NCBI GenBank assembly: GCA_035300505.1
Contig: DATGVJ010000493.1
Coordinates: 1 to 17,093, forward strand
Reading direction: 5' to 3'
From: VAZQ01 sp035300505
GTDB taxonomy: Bacteria > Pseudomonadota > Alphaproteobacteria > Rhizobiales > Xanthobacteraceae
DNA length: 17,093 nt
Part shown: piece after piece, positions 1 to 5,953 of the stretch
Layout: every line of letters starts with the position of its first letter
Position numbering within the stretch: the stretch's first letter is position 1
Notes under the pieces: model-generated
Database searches by the model: none
What the model was told of the DNA's origin: nothing
Seen by the model: the letters and a program-made list of their open reading frames with translations, nothing else
Made by a program: the position numbers and the translations under genes

Positions 1-413
1 CAGTTCCCCATGACCACCGAAAGCGGCCGCAACCTGGTCGTAGCGCGTCGGCAACAATTCGCAGCCGGACAGCCGATCACGGCCGTATTGACGTAACTGG
101 ATCTGATATTCGGCATTCCAGCGCGCATCGTTGCCGATGACGCATACAAACTGCAGAGCGCGCCGACCGCGTTGGCATGGCCGGGGCCGCCCGTGACAAG
201 CGCGATGCCGGGCTCCCCGTTCAAACGGGCCCAGGCGTCGGCCATGTGCACGGCCGCTGCCTCGTGGCGCGTGTGAATGAGCGTGATGCCGGCATCGAGC
301 GCGGCATCGAAGATTGGCATGATGTGATTGCCGGAGAGCGTGAAGATGTACCGGACGCCGGCGCTTGCCATCGACCTTGCGAGTGCGTCGGCGCCACGAT
401 GTCGAGATGCCAT
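1..413 (-). pseudogene. Acetolactate synthase-like TPP-binding enzyme, internally deleted and frameshifted, partial
   Basis: On the minus strand an ATG at 413 begins a normal N-terminal PYR domain of a thiamine-pyrophosphate enzyme: GADALARSMASAGVRYIFTL, then SGNHIMPIFDAAL, a TRHEAAAVHMADAWAR stretch carrying the catalytic glutamate, and LVTGGPGHANAVGAL. At about 150-160 the same frame turns into nonsense. In the neighbouring frame the sequence becomes the late PP domain: FVCVIGNDARWNAEYQIQLR, then GCELLPTRYDQVAAAFGGHG. In intact relatives these blocks lie several hundred residues apart. The gene has therefore lost its middle (about 350 codons by comparison with the family, roughly 1 kb) and the two ends are out of frame. 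The central domain and the GDG TPP/Mg motif are missing, so no active enzyme is expected. A TGA lies two codons before the ATG, so no longer start exists. The 3' end lies outside the window. Homology is recognised by eye; the lesion is read directly. Confidence 0.85.
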
Positions 414-458
414 CGATCAATTCAATTCCACTTTGAGATCCTGGCCAAGCCGCTTGTA

Positions 459-494
459 CCGATAACACTATGCGAGCCAATAACACTATGCGAG
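459..494. repeat. Two tandem 18-bp repeats upstream of the TPP pseudogene
   Basis: Units CCGATAACACTATGCGAG (459-476) and CCAATAACACTATGCGAG (477-494) differ at one base. They lie 46 to 81 bp upstream of the minus-strand ATG at 413, where a promoter or operator of that gene would be expected. They could be a duplicated binding site or a chance slippage product. Confidence 0.7.
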
Positions 495-514
495 GCCGGT
501 TGCCATGCTTGTGC

Positions 515-542
515 GCGGAAGTCGGACTTGTCCGACTTCCGC
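515..542. repeat. Perfect 13-bp palindrome with 2-nt loop
   Basis: GCGGAAGTCGGAC, then TT, then its exact reverse complement. It begins 13 bases beyond the stop of the minus-strand cupredoxin gene, so it could end that transcript, but no T-run follows on the minus strand. A REP-type palindrome or a protein-binding site is equally possible. Confidence 0.7.
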
Positions 543-554
543 CAACTCGGATAT

Positions 555-896
555 TCAAGGCGCGACCACAATTCGGCCCGTCATGTGGGGATGCAGGCCG
601 CAAAAGTAGGTCAGGTTGCCGGCTGCATCGAAGGTCATCCTGACGCTCTCGTCCGTATCAAAAACCTTCGACCGAAACTTGCCGCCGTTATCCACGATCG
701 AATGCGGAATGTCGTCGTGGTTGACGAAAGTGACGGTGGTCCCGGGCTTGATCGTCAGGACTTCCGGCTTGAAGGTAAAATTGTCGATCGTCACCGTTAC
801 TTCCTCAGCCTGGGCCGCCGCACTGACGAACAAGCCCGCCATCGCGAGCATAACGATGCCCGTGCCGCGCAAGCGACACCATTTCAGACGCGTCAT
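555..896 (-). CDS. Periplasmic cupredoxin (amicyanin/pseudoazurin-like)
   Basis: A 113-residue type I copper protein. Residues 1-30 form a signal peptide ending SAAAQA. The mature part of about 83 residues has the cupredoxin strand pattern EVTVTIDNFTFKPEVLTIKP. The copper ligands are all visible: His65 in DDIPHSI, and Cys99, His102 and Met105 in FCGLHPHM, the amicyanin C-x2-H-x2-M spacing. It should carry electrons in the periplasm or store copper. AAGGAG lies 7 bases before the ATG and overlaps the TGA of the upstream metallophosphoesterase, 12 bp away, so the two genes are co-transcribed and probably translationally coupled. This pairing suggests a shared envelope role, but the partner of the copper protein is not evident from the window. 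The family is clear; the physiological role is unknown. Confidence 0.93.
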   Translation of the reverse strand: MTRLKWCRLRGTGIVMLAMAGLFVSAAAQAEEVTVTIDNFTFKPEVLTIKPGTTVTFVNHDDIPHSIVDNGGKFRSKVFDTDESVRMTFDAAGNLTYFCGLHPHMTGRIVVAP

Positions 897-908
897 TTTC
901 TTGCTCCT

Positions 909-1853
909 TCAGCCGGCCAATGCGGTGTCGGTGATGGCGAGCCTGGCCGTTCCGGTTCGATAGGTCACGTTGGTGACGCCGAGCAGGCCGCGCAATTCGC
1001 CGGCAGGCACGAGCTTCGGACCGGGCGACGGCGCGGTGCCCGGTGCAGGCTGTGGAAATGCAGTCGAACGCGCGGTGTGGAACGTGATGTTGCCTTCCAC
1101 CTTCTGCATCGTCTGGTGGATATGGCCGTTGAGCACGGTGACCGAGCCAAACCGCGCCAGCAGAGCGATCGCCTTGGCGGAATCTTCTGTGCCCCAGCCC
1201 CAGTCGGGCGCGACGGTCCAAAGCGGAATGTGCGCAAACACAACGATCGGTGTCGAACTGCTCTTTCCTTTCAAATCGTCGGCAAGCCAAGCCAACTGTT
1301 CGTCGCCGAGATTGCCCATGCCGCCGGCCTTGAGGTTGACGACATTGACGAGGCCGATGAAGTGCACGCCGTTCTGGTCGAACGCGTACCAGCCGGCGCC
1401 GCGCGCGCCTTTACCATAGCGCTCCAGATAGGCCTTGCCGGTGCCCTCGTCGATTACATCGTGTTCACCCGGGACGTAATGCCCGTCGAGCCTCAACTTG
1501 CCAAGCGCCTGCGCGGTATCATCGAATTCTTTGGGCTTCGATAGATGTGTGATATCGCCGGTATGGATCATGAACGCGGGCTTGGCCGGCATCGCCTGAA
1601 CCTTGCCGATGGCCTCCACCAGGGTCGCCAGCGGATTGGGATTGGCCGGGCGATCAAAGCCGATGTGGCTATCGGAAATCTGCAGGAAGCTCAGTCCGGC
1701 GCCCTGCGCCTTCGCACTTCCAATCAAAGACGAGGTCGGCACGCCTGCGGATATTGTCCACAACACGCCTGTTCCCGCCCATAGCATACATTCAAGCGCA
1801 CCTCTTCGGTCCACGCCAAAAGAATCAGCCTTGCGGCCGCTATCGCTCGCCAT
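909..1853 (-). CDS. Exported metallophosphoesterase, calcineurin-like
   Basis: A 314-residue phosphoesterase. The metal-binding motifs appear in order: DSH (61-63), TGD (98-100), GEHD (129-132), FAHIP (206-210, His208) and GHIH (243-246). The third motif has Glu where most relatives have Asn (GNHD), which may alter metal or phosphate handling. The N-terminus contains DRRGALECML followed by a hydrophobic stretch and AKAQ at about 50, a Tat-type leader that suggests export of a folded, metal-loaded enzyme. The frame extends up to 2018, but that extension does not look like a leader. AGGAG at 1860-1864 sits 6 bases before the ATG at 1853 and only 3 before the adjacent ATG at 1856, so 1853 is preferred. 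It is first in an operon with the cupredoxin. The substrate (phosphodiester, nucleotide or phospholipid) cannot be told. Confidence 0.92.
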   Translation of the reverse strand: MASDSGRKADSFGVDRRGALECMLWAGTGVLWTISAGVPTSSLIGSAKAQGAGLSFLQISDSHIGFDRPANPNPLATLVEAIGKVQAMPAKPAFMIHTGDITHLSKPKEFDDTAQALGKLRLDGHYVPGEHDVIDEGTGKAYLERYGKGARGAGWYAFDQNGVHFIGLVNVVNLKAGGMGNLGDEQLAWLADDLKGKSSSTPIVVFAHIPLWTVAPDWGWGTEDSAKAIALLARFGSVTVLNGHIHQTMQKVEGNITFHTARSTAFPQPAPGTAPSPGPKLVPAGELRGLLGVTNVTYRTGTARLAITDTALAG

Positions 1854-1920
1854 CATCAACTCCTGCTGCAATGAAATGTCTTCGTTCCGACAACCGTTGA
1901 GATTGCTGTTGTCGATGAAG

Positions 1921-1948
1921 AAGACCGGCGAACACCTGCAGATATTCC
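1921..1948 (-). promoter_or_regulatory. Possible ECF-sigma promoter of the metallophosphoesterase operon
   Basis: On the minus strand GGAATA (1943-1948) and GGTCTT (1921-1926) are separated by 16 bases, 67 bp upstream of the start at 1853. GGAA-type -35 elements are typical of ECF sigma factors. The -10 half is weak, and no sigma gene lies in the window. Confidence 0.22.
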
Positions 1949-2042
1949 GAACCTCACGTATTCGTGATGCGCACGCGGCCCGAGACCACAGCAAGCGAAA
2001 TACCTTTGCGGCAATCACGGAGTGAATGAAATAATTGTAGAT

Positions 2043-2076
2043 GCGTGACGCCGGCGCTTCGCGTTCGGCATCACGC
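2043..2076 (-). terminator. Candidate hairpin terminator after the small exported protein gene
   Basis: An 11-bp stem with one G-U pair (GCGTGATGCCG with CGGCGTCACGC on the minus strand) and a 12-base loop, 24 bases beyond the stop of the gene ending at 2100. An AT-rich stretch follows but no true T-run, so termination strength is uncertain. Confidence 0.4.
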
Positions 2077-2099
2077 TCTCGATCGTTATGAAGAAATCC

Positions 2100-2432
2100 T
2101 TAGCGGCCGATCTGCCGGCTGACCGCGTCTTCCTGCTGGTTGAGCAGCCTCTGTTCGCCGCGTGTGATGTGGCCGTGATTCAAGCGCGCCATCGCGCGTT
2201 CCTCGTTGCGGATCGTGCGATCCTCCATGCGCAGGCGGTGCGCCTGCCCGCGTGTCAACTCGCCTTCGCGAAGCTCGCGGTTGATACGCGCGTTCTGATG
2301 TTCCAATCGGTCGTTGACTTGATCGCGCCGCGGGTGGTGGCGTTCCCAGCTGGTTTCTGCAAAAGCGCTGGTCGCCGTGGCTCCCAGGATAGTGATCGCA
2401 ACAGCGGTGACAACTTTGAATGAGCGGTTCAT
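2100..2432 (-). CDS. Small exported charged protein, unknown function
   Basis: 110 residues. Residues 1-25 form a clear Sec signal peptide (MNRSFKVVTAVAITILGATA, cleavage after SAFA). The mature part is about 85 residues, very hydrophilic and rich in Arg, Glu, Gln, Asn and His. It is predicted to be mostly helical: HPRRDQVNDRLEHQNARINR, then EGELTRGQAHRLRMEDRTIR, then GHITRGEQRLLNQQEDAVSR. It resembles a widespread group of small periplasmic hypothetical proteins with the pattern HPRR-x-VN-x-R-x4-QN...GxLT...GxIT-x-xEQ-x-x-LN. The two 'G-x-[LI]-T-x-[GE]' segments look like a repeat of helix-start motifs. AGGAG lies 7 bases before the ATG. No enzyme or binding motif can be seen, and no function is assigned. 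It is monocistronic, with its own upstream region and a candidate terminator. Confidence 0.85.
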   Translation of the reverse strand: MNRSFKVVTAVAITILGATATSAFAETSWERHHPRRDQVNDRLEHQNARINRELREGELTRGQAHRLRMEDRTIRNEERAMARLNHGHITRGEQRLLNQQEDAVSRQIGR

Positions 2433-2503
2433 GTGAGGTCTCCTGTCGGGTTTGATCGCGACATTGCGATCGGGTCAGCACGCGCATTATGCCAATCAGG
2501 ACT

Positions 2504-2528
2504 GAACGCGCCGTGAGTGTCGCGTTCC
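2504..2528 (-). promoter_or_regulatory. Inverted repeat overlapping a possible ECF (EcfG-like) promoter
   Basis: GAACGCG (2504-2510) and CGCGTTC (2521-2527) form a perfect 7-bp inverted repeat spaced by 10. Read on the minus strand the same bases give GGAAC-N15-CGTT, close to the alphaproteobacterial general-stress promoter GGAAC-N16/17-CGTT, but the spacer is short. It lies 72 bp upstream of the gene starting at 2432. Confidence 0.3.
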
Positions 2529-2686
2529 ACCAAGGTTCACCAACATTGCAGTGAGATTACAATGACGTTGCCGAATCTTAATGTGCTATCGTCCTGCCGA
2601 TCGGCCGCGAGACACCTCTCGCAAACCGTTACTGCAATTGCTTGCAGCAACATCCGCACCATCACGACTCAAGCCAGGCACGCACG

Positions 2687-3292
2687 ATGAAAGTTCACAA
2701 CATCCTATTTTTGCCGGGTGCCGGCGGATCGGCAAAGTTCTGGGACCCTGTCGCGCAACGATTACCGGCCGACTGGAACAAAGTAATGTTCAGCTGGCCC
2801 GGTCTCGGCGACCAGCAGCACGATCCCGCGATAAACAGTATCGATGACCTCGTGAAGCTTGTTGTAGGGAGAATTGACGTACCGGTCGATCTCGTTGCCC
2901 AGTCCATGGGCGGCGTGGTCGCAGTTCGCGTCGCGCTCAGCCGACCCGAAATCGTGCGGCGCCTGGTGCTGGTGGCAACTTCGGGGGGTGTCGATATGGC
3001 GCGTTTCGGTGCGGCCGATTGGCGATCGGATTATCGGAAATTGTTTCCAACGGCGGCCGACTGGATCTTGCAGGAGCGCGCCGCCGCGCCGCTTCCGGTT
3101 GAGAATATCTCGGCACCGACGCTGTTGATCTGGGGTGACGAAGATCCCATCAGTCCGGTTGCGGTCGGTCGCGAGTTGGAGAAGCGAATACCAAATGCGA
3201 AGCTCTGCATTCTGCCGGGCGGCGATCATGACCTTGCCTTGACCAGATCCGATGCCGTCGCGAACCTTATTGCGGAGCACCTTGGAGGTTGA
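2687..3292 (+). CDS. Short alpha/beta-fold hydrolase
   Basis: 201 residues from the ATG at 2687. The frame continues upstream to a TTG at 2642, but that extension is His-rich and not family-like. The fold is recognisable from ILFLPGAGGSAKFWDPVAQR, giving the oxyanion loop at residues 9-14. The nucleophile Ser73 sits in an AQSMGG elbow, an A-x-S-x-G version of the usual G-x-S-x-G. The acid is Asp153 in WGDEDPI and the base is His181 in GGDHD. It has no signal peptide and is shorter than typical relatives (about 260 to 280 residues), because the cap region between 100 and 140 is reduced. The ribosome binding site is weak. It is first of three hydrolase genes on the same strand, 68 bp before the amidohydrolase. 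Likely an esterase or C-C hydrolase; the substrate is unknown. Confidence 0.88.
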   Translation: MKVHNILFLPGAGGSAKFWDPVAQRLPADWNKVMFSWPGLGDQQHDPAINSIDDLVKLVVGRIDVPVDLVAQSMGGVVAVRVALSRPEIVRRLVLVATSGGVDMARFGAADWRSDYRKLFPTAADWILQERAAAPLPVENISAPTLLIWGDEDPISPVAVGRELEKRIPNAKLCILPGGDHDLALTRSDAVANLIAEHLGG

Positions 3293-3360
3293 ACCCCATC
3301 GACCAACCAGCGTACGATGGTTCCAGAAAAACAACATCATTACGTTTCCGGGAGGAATCG

Positions 3361-4782
3361 ATGCGCCGATTGAACAAAAATCTCCGTCGGATGAATCTCT
3401 ATCGGATGTTGACGGTCCTTGCCGGCCTCATCGTGATGGCCGCAATTCCGGGGCAGAGCCAGGCCCAAGGCATTACCGCCTATGAAGGCGCGCGACTTAT
3501 CACCGGCGACGGCGGCACGCCGATTGAAGATTCCGTCTTCGTCGTCGAGGGCACGCGAATCACACAAGTGGGCCGGCGCGGCCAGGTGATGGTGCCGGCG
3601 GGCGCAACGCGCGTCGACCTCACCGGCAAGACTGTCATGCCGGGCATCGTCGACGCGCATGGCCATCCGGGCTTCCTCGACGCGGTCGCCGGCACCATGT
3701 CGAAAGCGAATTTCACACGCGCCAATTACGTCGATCACCTGGAGCGCTACGCCTACCACGGCGTCGTCGCCGTGCTCTCGACCGGCACCGACATGGGCGA
3801 TCTCGCGTTCCAGCTGCGCGAGGAAACCATTCCCAACGCGGCGCGCATTCTCACCGTCGGCCTCGGGCTCGCTTATCCGGGATCGGGGCCTGCCGATCGT
3901 TCGCGCAACGACGTGCCCTATGCGGTGAGGAGCCCGGAGGACGCACGCAAATACGTGCGCGAACTCGCGACCCGCAAACCGGATTTCATCAAAATATGGG
4001 TCGACGATCGTGGCGGCCGCGCGACAAAACTCACGCCAGAAATGTTCACCGCCGCCGCCGACGAAGCCAAGAAGTTGGGGCTGCGATCGATCGCTCACGT
4101 GTTCAACCTGGCGGACGCCAAACTCCTGGTGCGCGCTGGTGTCGAAGGTTTTCTGCACAGCATCCGCGACCAGGAAGTCGACGACGAGTTCATCCGGCTC
4201 GCGAAAGAAAACAACATCTGGATCACCCCCAACCTGGGCGGCATCAATCGCGGTTCTCTCATCCGCGAAAACGGCAGGCCGGCCTGGATCGACGAGCCCC
4301 TGGTGCAAGAATCGATTCCGCCGGCGCTCATCCGGGCGCGGCAGGATCTCTATGATCAACGCAAGCGCGCCGCCACGCCACCCAACACGTTCGGGCGCGT
4401 CTTCGACTCCGTCAATACCCGCAAGCTCCATGCCGCGGGCGTGCGCGAAGTTCTGGGCGGCGACTCAGCCGGCGATGAGAACCGCTGGCTCGGGATGCAT
4501 TCGATGCTCGAGTTCGAAAACATGGCGGCGAACGGTTTCACCCCGATGGAAATGGTGCTGGCGGCGACCCGCGAATCCGCCAAGGCCCTGCGGCTCGACG
4601 ATCAGCTCGGCATGGTGGCGCCGGGCAAGAGCGCCAACTTCATCGTGCTCGACGCCAACGTGCTCGACAGCGTGGCCAACGTGCGAAAGATCAACCGGGT
4701 CGTCATCCGCGGAAAGGAAGTTGACCGTGTCGGCATGCGCTTGCGTTGGCAGAATGAATTCAGGGCGAAGGGGCAGATGTAA
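3361..4782 (+). CDS. Exported metal-dependent amidohydrolase (imidazolonepropionase-like)
   Basis: 473 residues from the ATG at 3361, which has a strong GGGAGGA site 4 to 5 bases upstream; the frame opens earlier, at 3289. Residues 1-36 form a signal peptide (basic start, hydrophobic 16-30, QSQAQ), so the enzyme acts outside the cytoplasm. Amidohydrolase signatures: small N-terminal beta domain (39-95), H-x-H in VDAHGHPG (His100, His102), the Lys211 bridge in DFIKIWVDD, His246 in SIAHVFN, His266 in FLHSIRD, Asp368 in LGGDSAGD, and the C-terminal GMVAPGKSANFIVLDANVL return to the beta domain. A full set of metal ligands is present. Length is normal. Its stop is one base before the next start, so it is co-translated with a secreted alpha/beta hydrolase. 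It probably hydrolyses a cyclic amide, dipeptide or related C-N bond; the substrate is not known. Confidence 0.93.
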   Translation: MRRLNKNLRRMNLYRMLTVLAGLIVMAAIPGQSQAQGITAYEGARLITGDGGTPIEDSVFVVEGTRITQVGRRGQVMVPAGATRVDLTGKTVMPGIVDAHGHPGFLDAVAGTMSKANFTRANYVDHLERYAYHGVVAVLSTGTDMGDLAFQLREETIPNAARILTVGLGLAYPGSGPADRSRNDVPYAVRSPEDARKYVRELATRKPDFIKIWVDDRGGRATKLTPEMFTAAADEAKKLGLRSIAHVFNLADAKLLVRAGVEGFLHSIRDQEVDDEFIRLAKENNIWITPNLGGINRGSLIRENGRPAWIDEPLVQESIPPALIRARQDLYDQRKRAATPPNTFGRVFDSVNTRKLHAAGVREVLGGDSAGDENRWLGMHSMLEFENMAANGFTPMEMVLAATRESAKALRLDDQLGMVAPGKSANFIVLDANVLDSVANVRKINRVVIRGKEVDRVGMRLRWQNEFRAKGQM

Positions 4783-4783
4783 A

Positions 4784-5794
4784 ATGCGCAATCCGGTTGT
4801 TGTGGTCTCGTTCGCCGTCATCGGTCTTTTCGCCGCAACATGCGCGTATGCCGAAAGGGCGGCCAGCATCGAATACGACTTCATCGATCGCCCCGCGAAC
4901 TTGCCGGAGGCGTTCAATGCCTCTTCCGGAGCGACGCCGCGCTTCCTTGCCATCAAGGCGATTGATGGCTTCCGGGTCGATGCCGCGCTCTGGCAGCCGC
5001 TGGACAAACCGGTTGCCGCGACCACGCTCATCGTCGGCGTGCACGGCAGCGGCGGCAATTTTTCCGGGGCCCCGATCGGCTCGATCAGTCCGCTGCTCGC
5101 AGCGAAAGGCTACGGCGTGCTGACCATCAGCACGCGTCAGCACGACAAGCTCATCAACACCGACAACTTCGTGGAGGTCCGCCGCGACATCGAGGCGGCG
5201 GTCTATACGGCGCGCGCGCTCGGCTACACCACGCTTGTGCTCTATGGGCACAGCCTCGGCAACATCCAGGTCCAGTACTACGCCGCCAACAATTGGGAGC
5301 ACGACATCAAGGCGGTGGTGCTCAGCGGGATGTTCGGGAATCTGCCGTGGAAGTCGCGCAACGTGCTCGTGCAGAATGAAGAGGCTTTCCACGCGTTGTC
5401 GGAGGCCGCGCTGAAGTCCTTGCGCGAAGGCCAGGAGCGCGAGACGCTTTCATTGCAGATGCGTCGCACCGAAGGCGTACAGGAACCGCTCACCGGCCAG
5501 CACTTCCTGAGCTATCGCACGGAGGCTTCGAGCACGGCCGACGGCACCTACTGGATCAAGCGCATCCCCCGCCCGGTCCTCATGGTGCGCGATGCCGCCG
5601 ACGCCGTCATCGCACCGTTCGAACCCTACATGCTGTTATCGGCGGCGACCTCGACGGGGTCGCTGGTCCCGAGCATCAAATATGTTCTGGTTCCGAACTC
5701 GAAGGGGCCCAATCCGCGCGGCCACCAGTTCCTGGACAATTTCGGACCGCTGACCGACACCATCACGGCTTGGCTCGCCGGCCAGCGCCTGTAG
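4784..5794 (+). CDS. Exported alpha/beta hydrolase
   Basis: 336 residues. The frame runs back to 4010 inside the amidohydrolase gene, but the real start is the ATG at 4784, one base after the upstream TAA and preceded by AAGGGG. Residues 1-23 form a signal peptide ending CAYA. Hydrolase features: oxyanion motif GVHGSGGNF (85-93), nucleophile Ser157 in LYGHSLGN, an acidic residue in MVRDAADAVI (Asp270 or Asp273), and His314 in PRGHQF. The strand order TLIVGVHG - YGVLTIS - YTTLVLYGHSLG - DIKAVVLSG - RPVLMVRD is the classical fold. The tight coupling to the exported amidohydrolase suggests that both act on one imported or extracellular compound in the periplasm. A REP-like element follows and the next gene is convergent, so this ends the operon. 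Ester or lactone hydrolysis is plausible. Confidence 0.9.
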   Translation: MRNPVVVVSFAVIGLFAATCAYAERAASIEYDFIDRPANLPEAFNASSGATPRFLAIKAIDGFRVDAALWQPLDKPVAATTLIVGVHGSGGNFSGAPIGSISPLLAAKGYGVLTISTRQHDKLINTDNFVEVRRDIEAAVYTARALGYTTLVLYGHSLGNIQVQYYAANNWEHDIKAVVLSGMFGNLPWKSRNVLVQNEEAFHALSEAALKSLREGQERETLSLQMRRTEGVQEPLTGQHFLSYRTEASSTADGTYWIKRIPRPVLMVRDAADAVIAPFEPYMLLSAATSTGSLVPSIKYVLVPNSKGPNPRGHQFLDNFGPLTDTITAWLAGQRL

Positions 5795-5815
5795 CAAAAG
5801 CGCACAGCAAGAACT

Positions 5816-5944
5816 GTAGCCCGGATGAGCGCACCCTTATCGGCGCGCCTTAGCGCGCCAATGAGGGTGCGCGATATCCGGGGCTGGCCGTCCCACATGT
5901 CGCGATATCGCGCAAGAGTGCTCTATCGCTCATGCGGGCTACGA
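5816..5944. repeat. REP-like composite palindrome between convergent genes
   Basis: The outer arms are GTAGCCCGGATGAGCG (5816-5831) and CGCTCATGCGGGCTAC (5927-5942), which pair with one mismatch. An inner hairpin (5829-5872) has 20-bp arms with two G-U pairs around a 4-base loop, and CCCGGAT pairs with ATATCCGGG just outside it. GTAGCCCGGATGAGCG is a familiar start of intergenic palindromes in bradyrhizobia and relatives. It fills the gap between the hydrolase operon and the Bug gene and may end both transcripts. Confidence 0.75.
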
Positions 5945-5953
5945 ATCCCCCGC

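Noticed and set aside
177..1544. Long 455-residue plus-strand frame
   Set aside because: It lies antisense to the TPP remnant, cupredoxin and metallophosphoesterase genes, has no domain, and is typical of antisense frames in GC-rich DNA.
1854..2018. Longer metallophosphoesterase starting at 2018
   Set aside because: The extra residues lack a leader or conservation pattern; AGGAG and the Tat-type motif support the ATG at 1853.
3340..4431. 363-residue minus-strand frame
   Set aside because: It mirrors the amidohydrolase gene, whose plus-strand product has a complete set of metal ligands.
4010..4783. Fusion-like extension of the second exported hydrolase
   Set aside because: This part is a Ser/Arg/Pro-rich shadow of the amidohydrolase; the true start with signal peptide is at 4784.
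4760..5392. 210-residue minus-strand frame
   Set aside because: It lies antisense to the exported hydrolase and has no recognisable domain.
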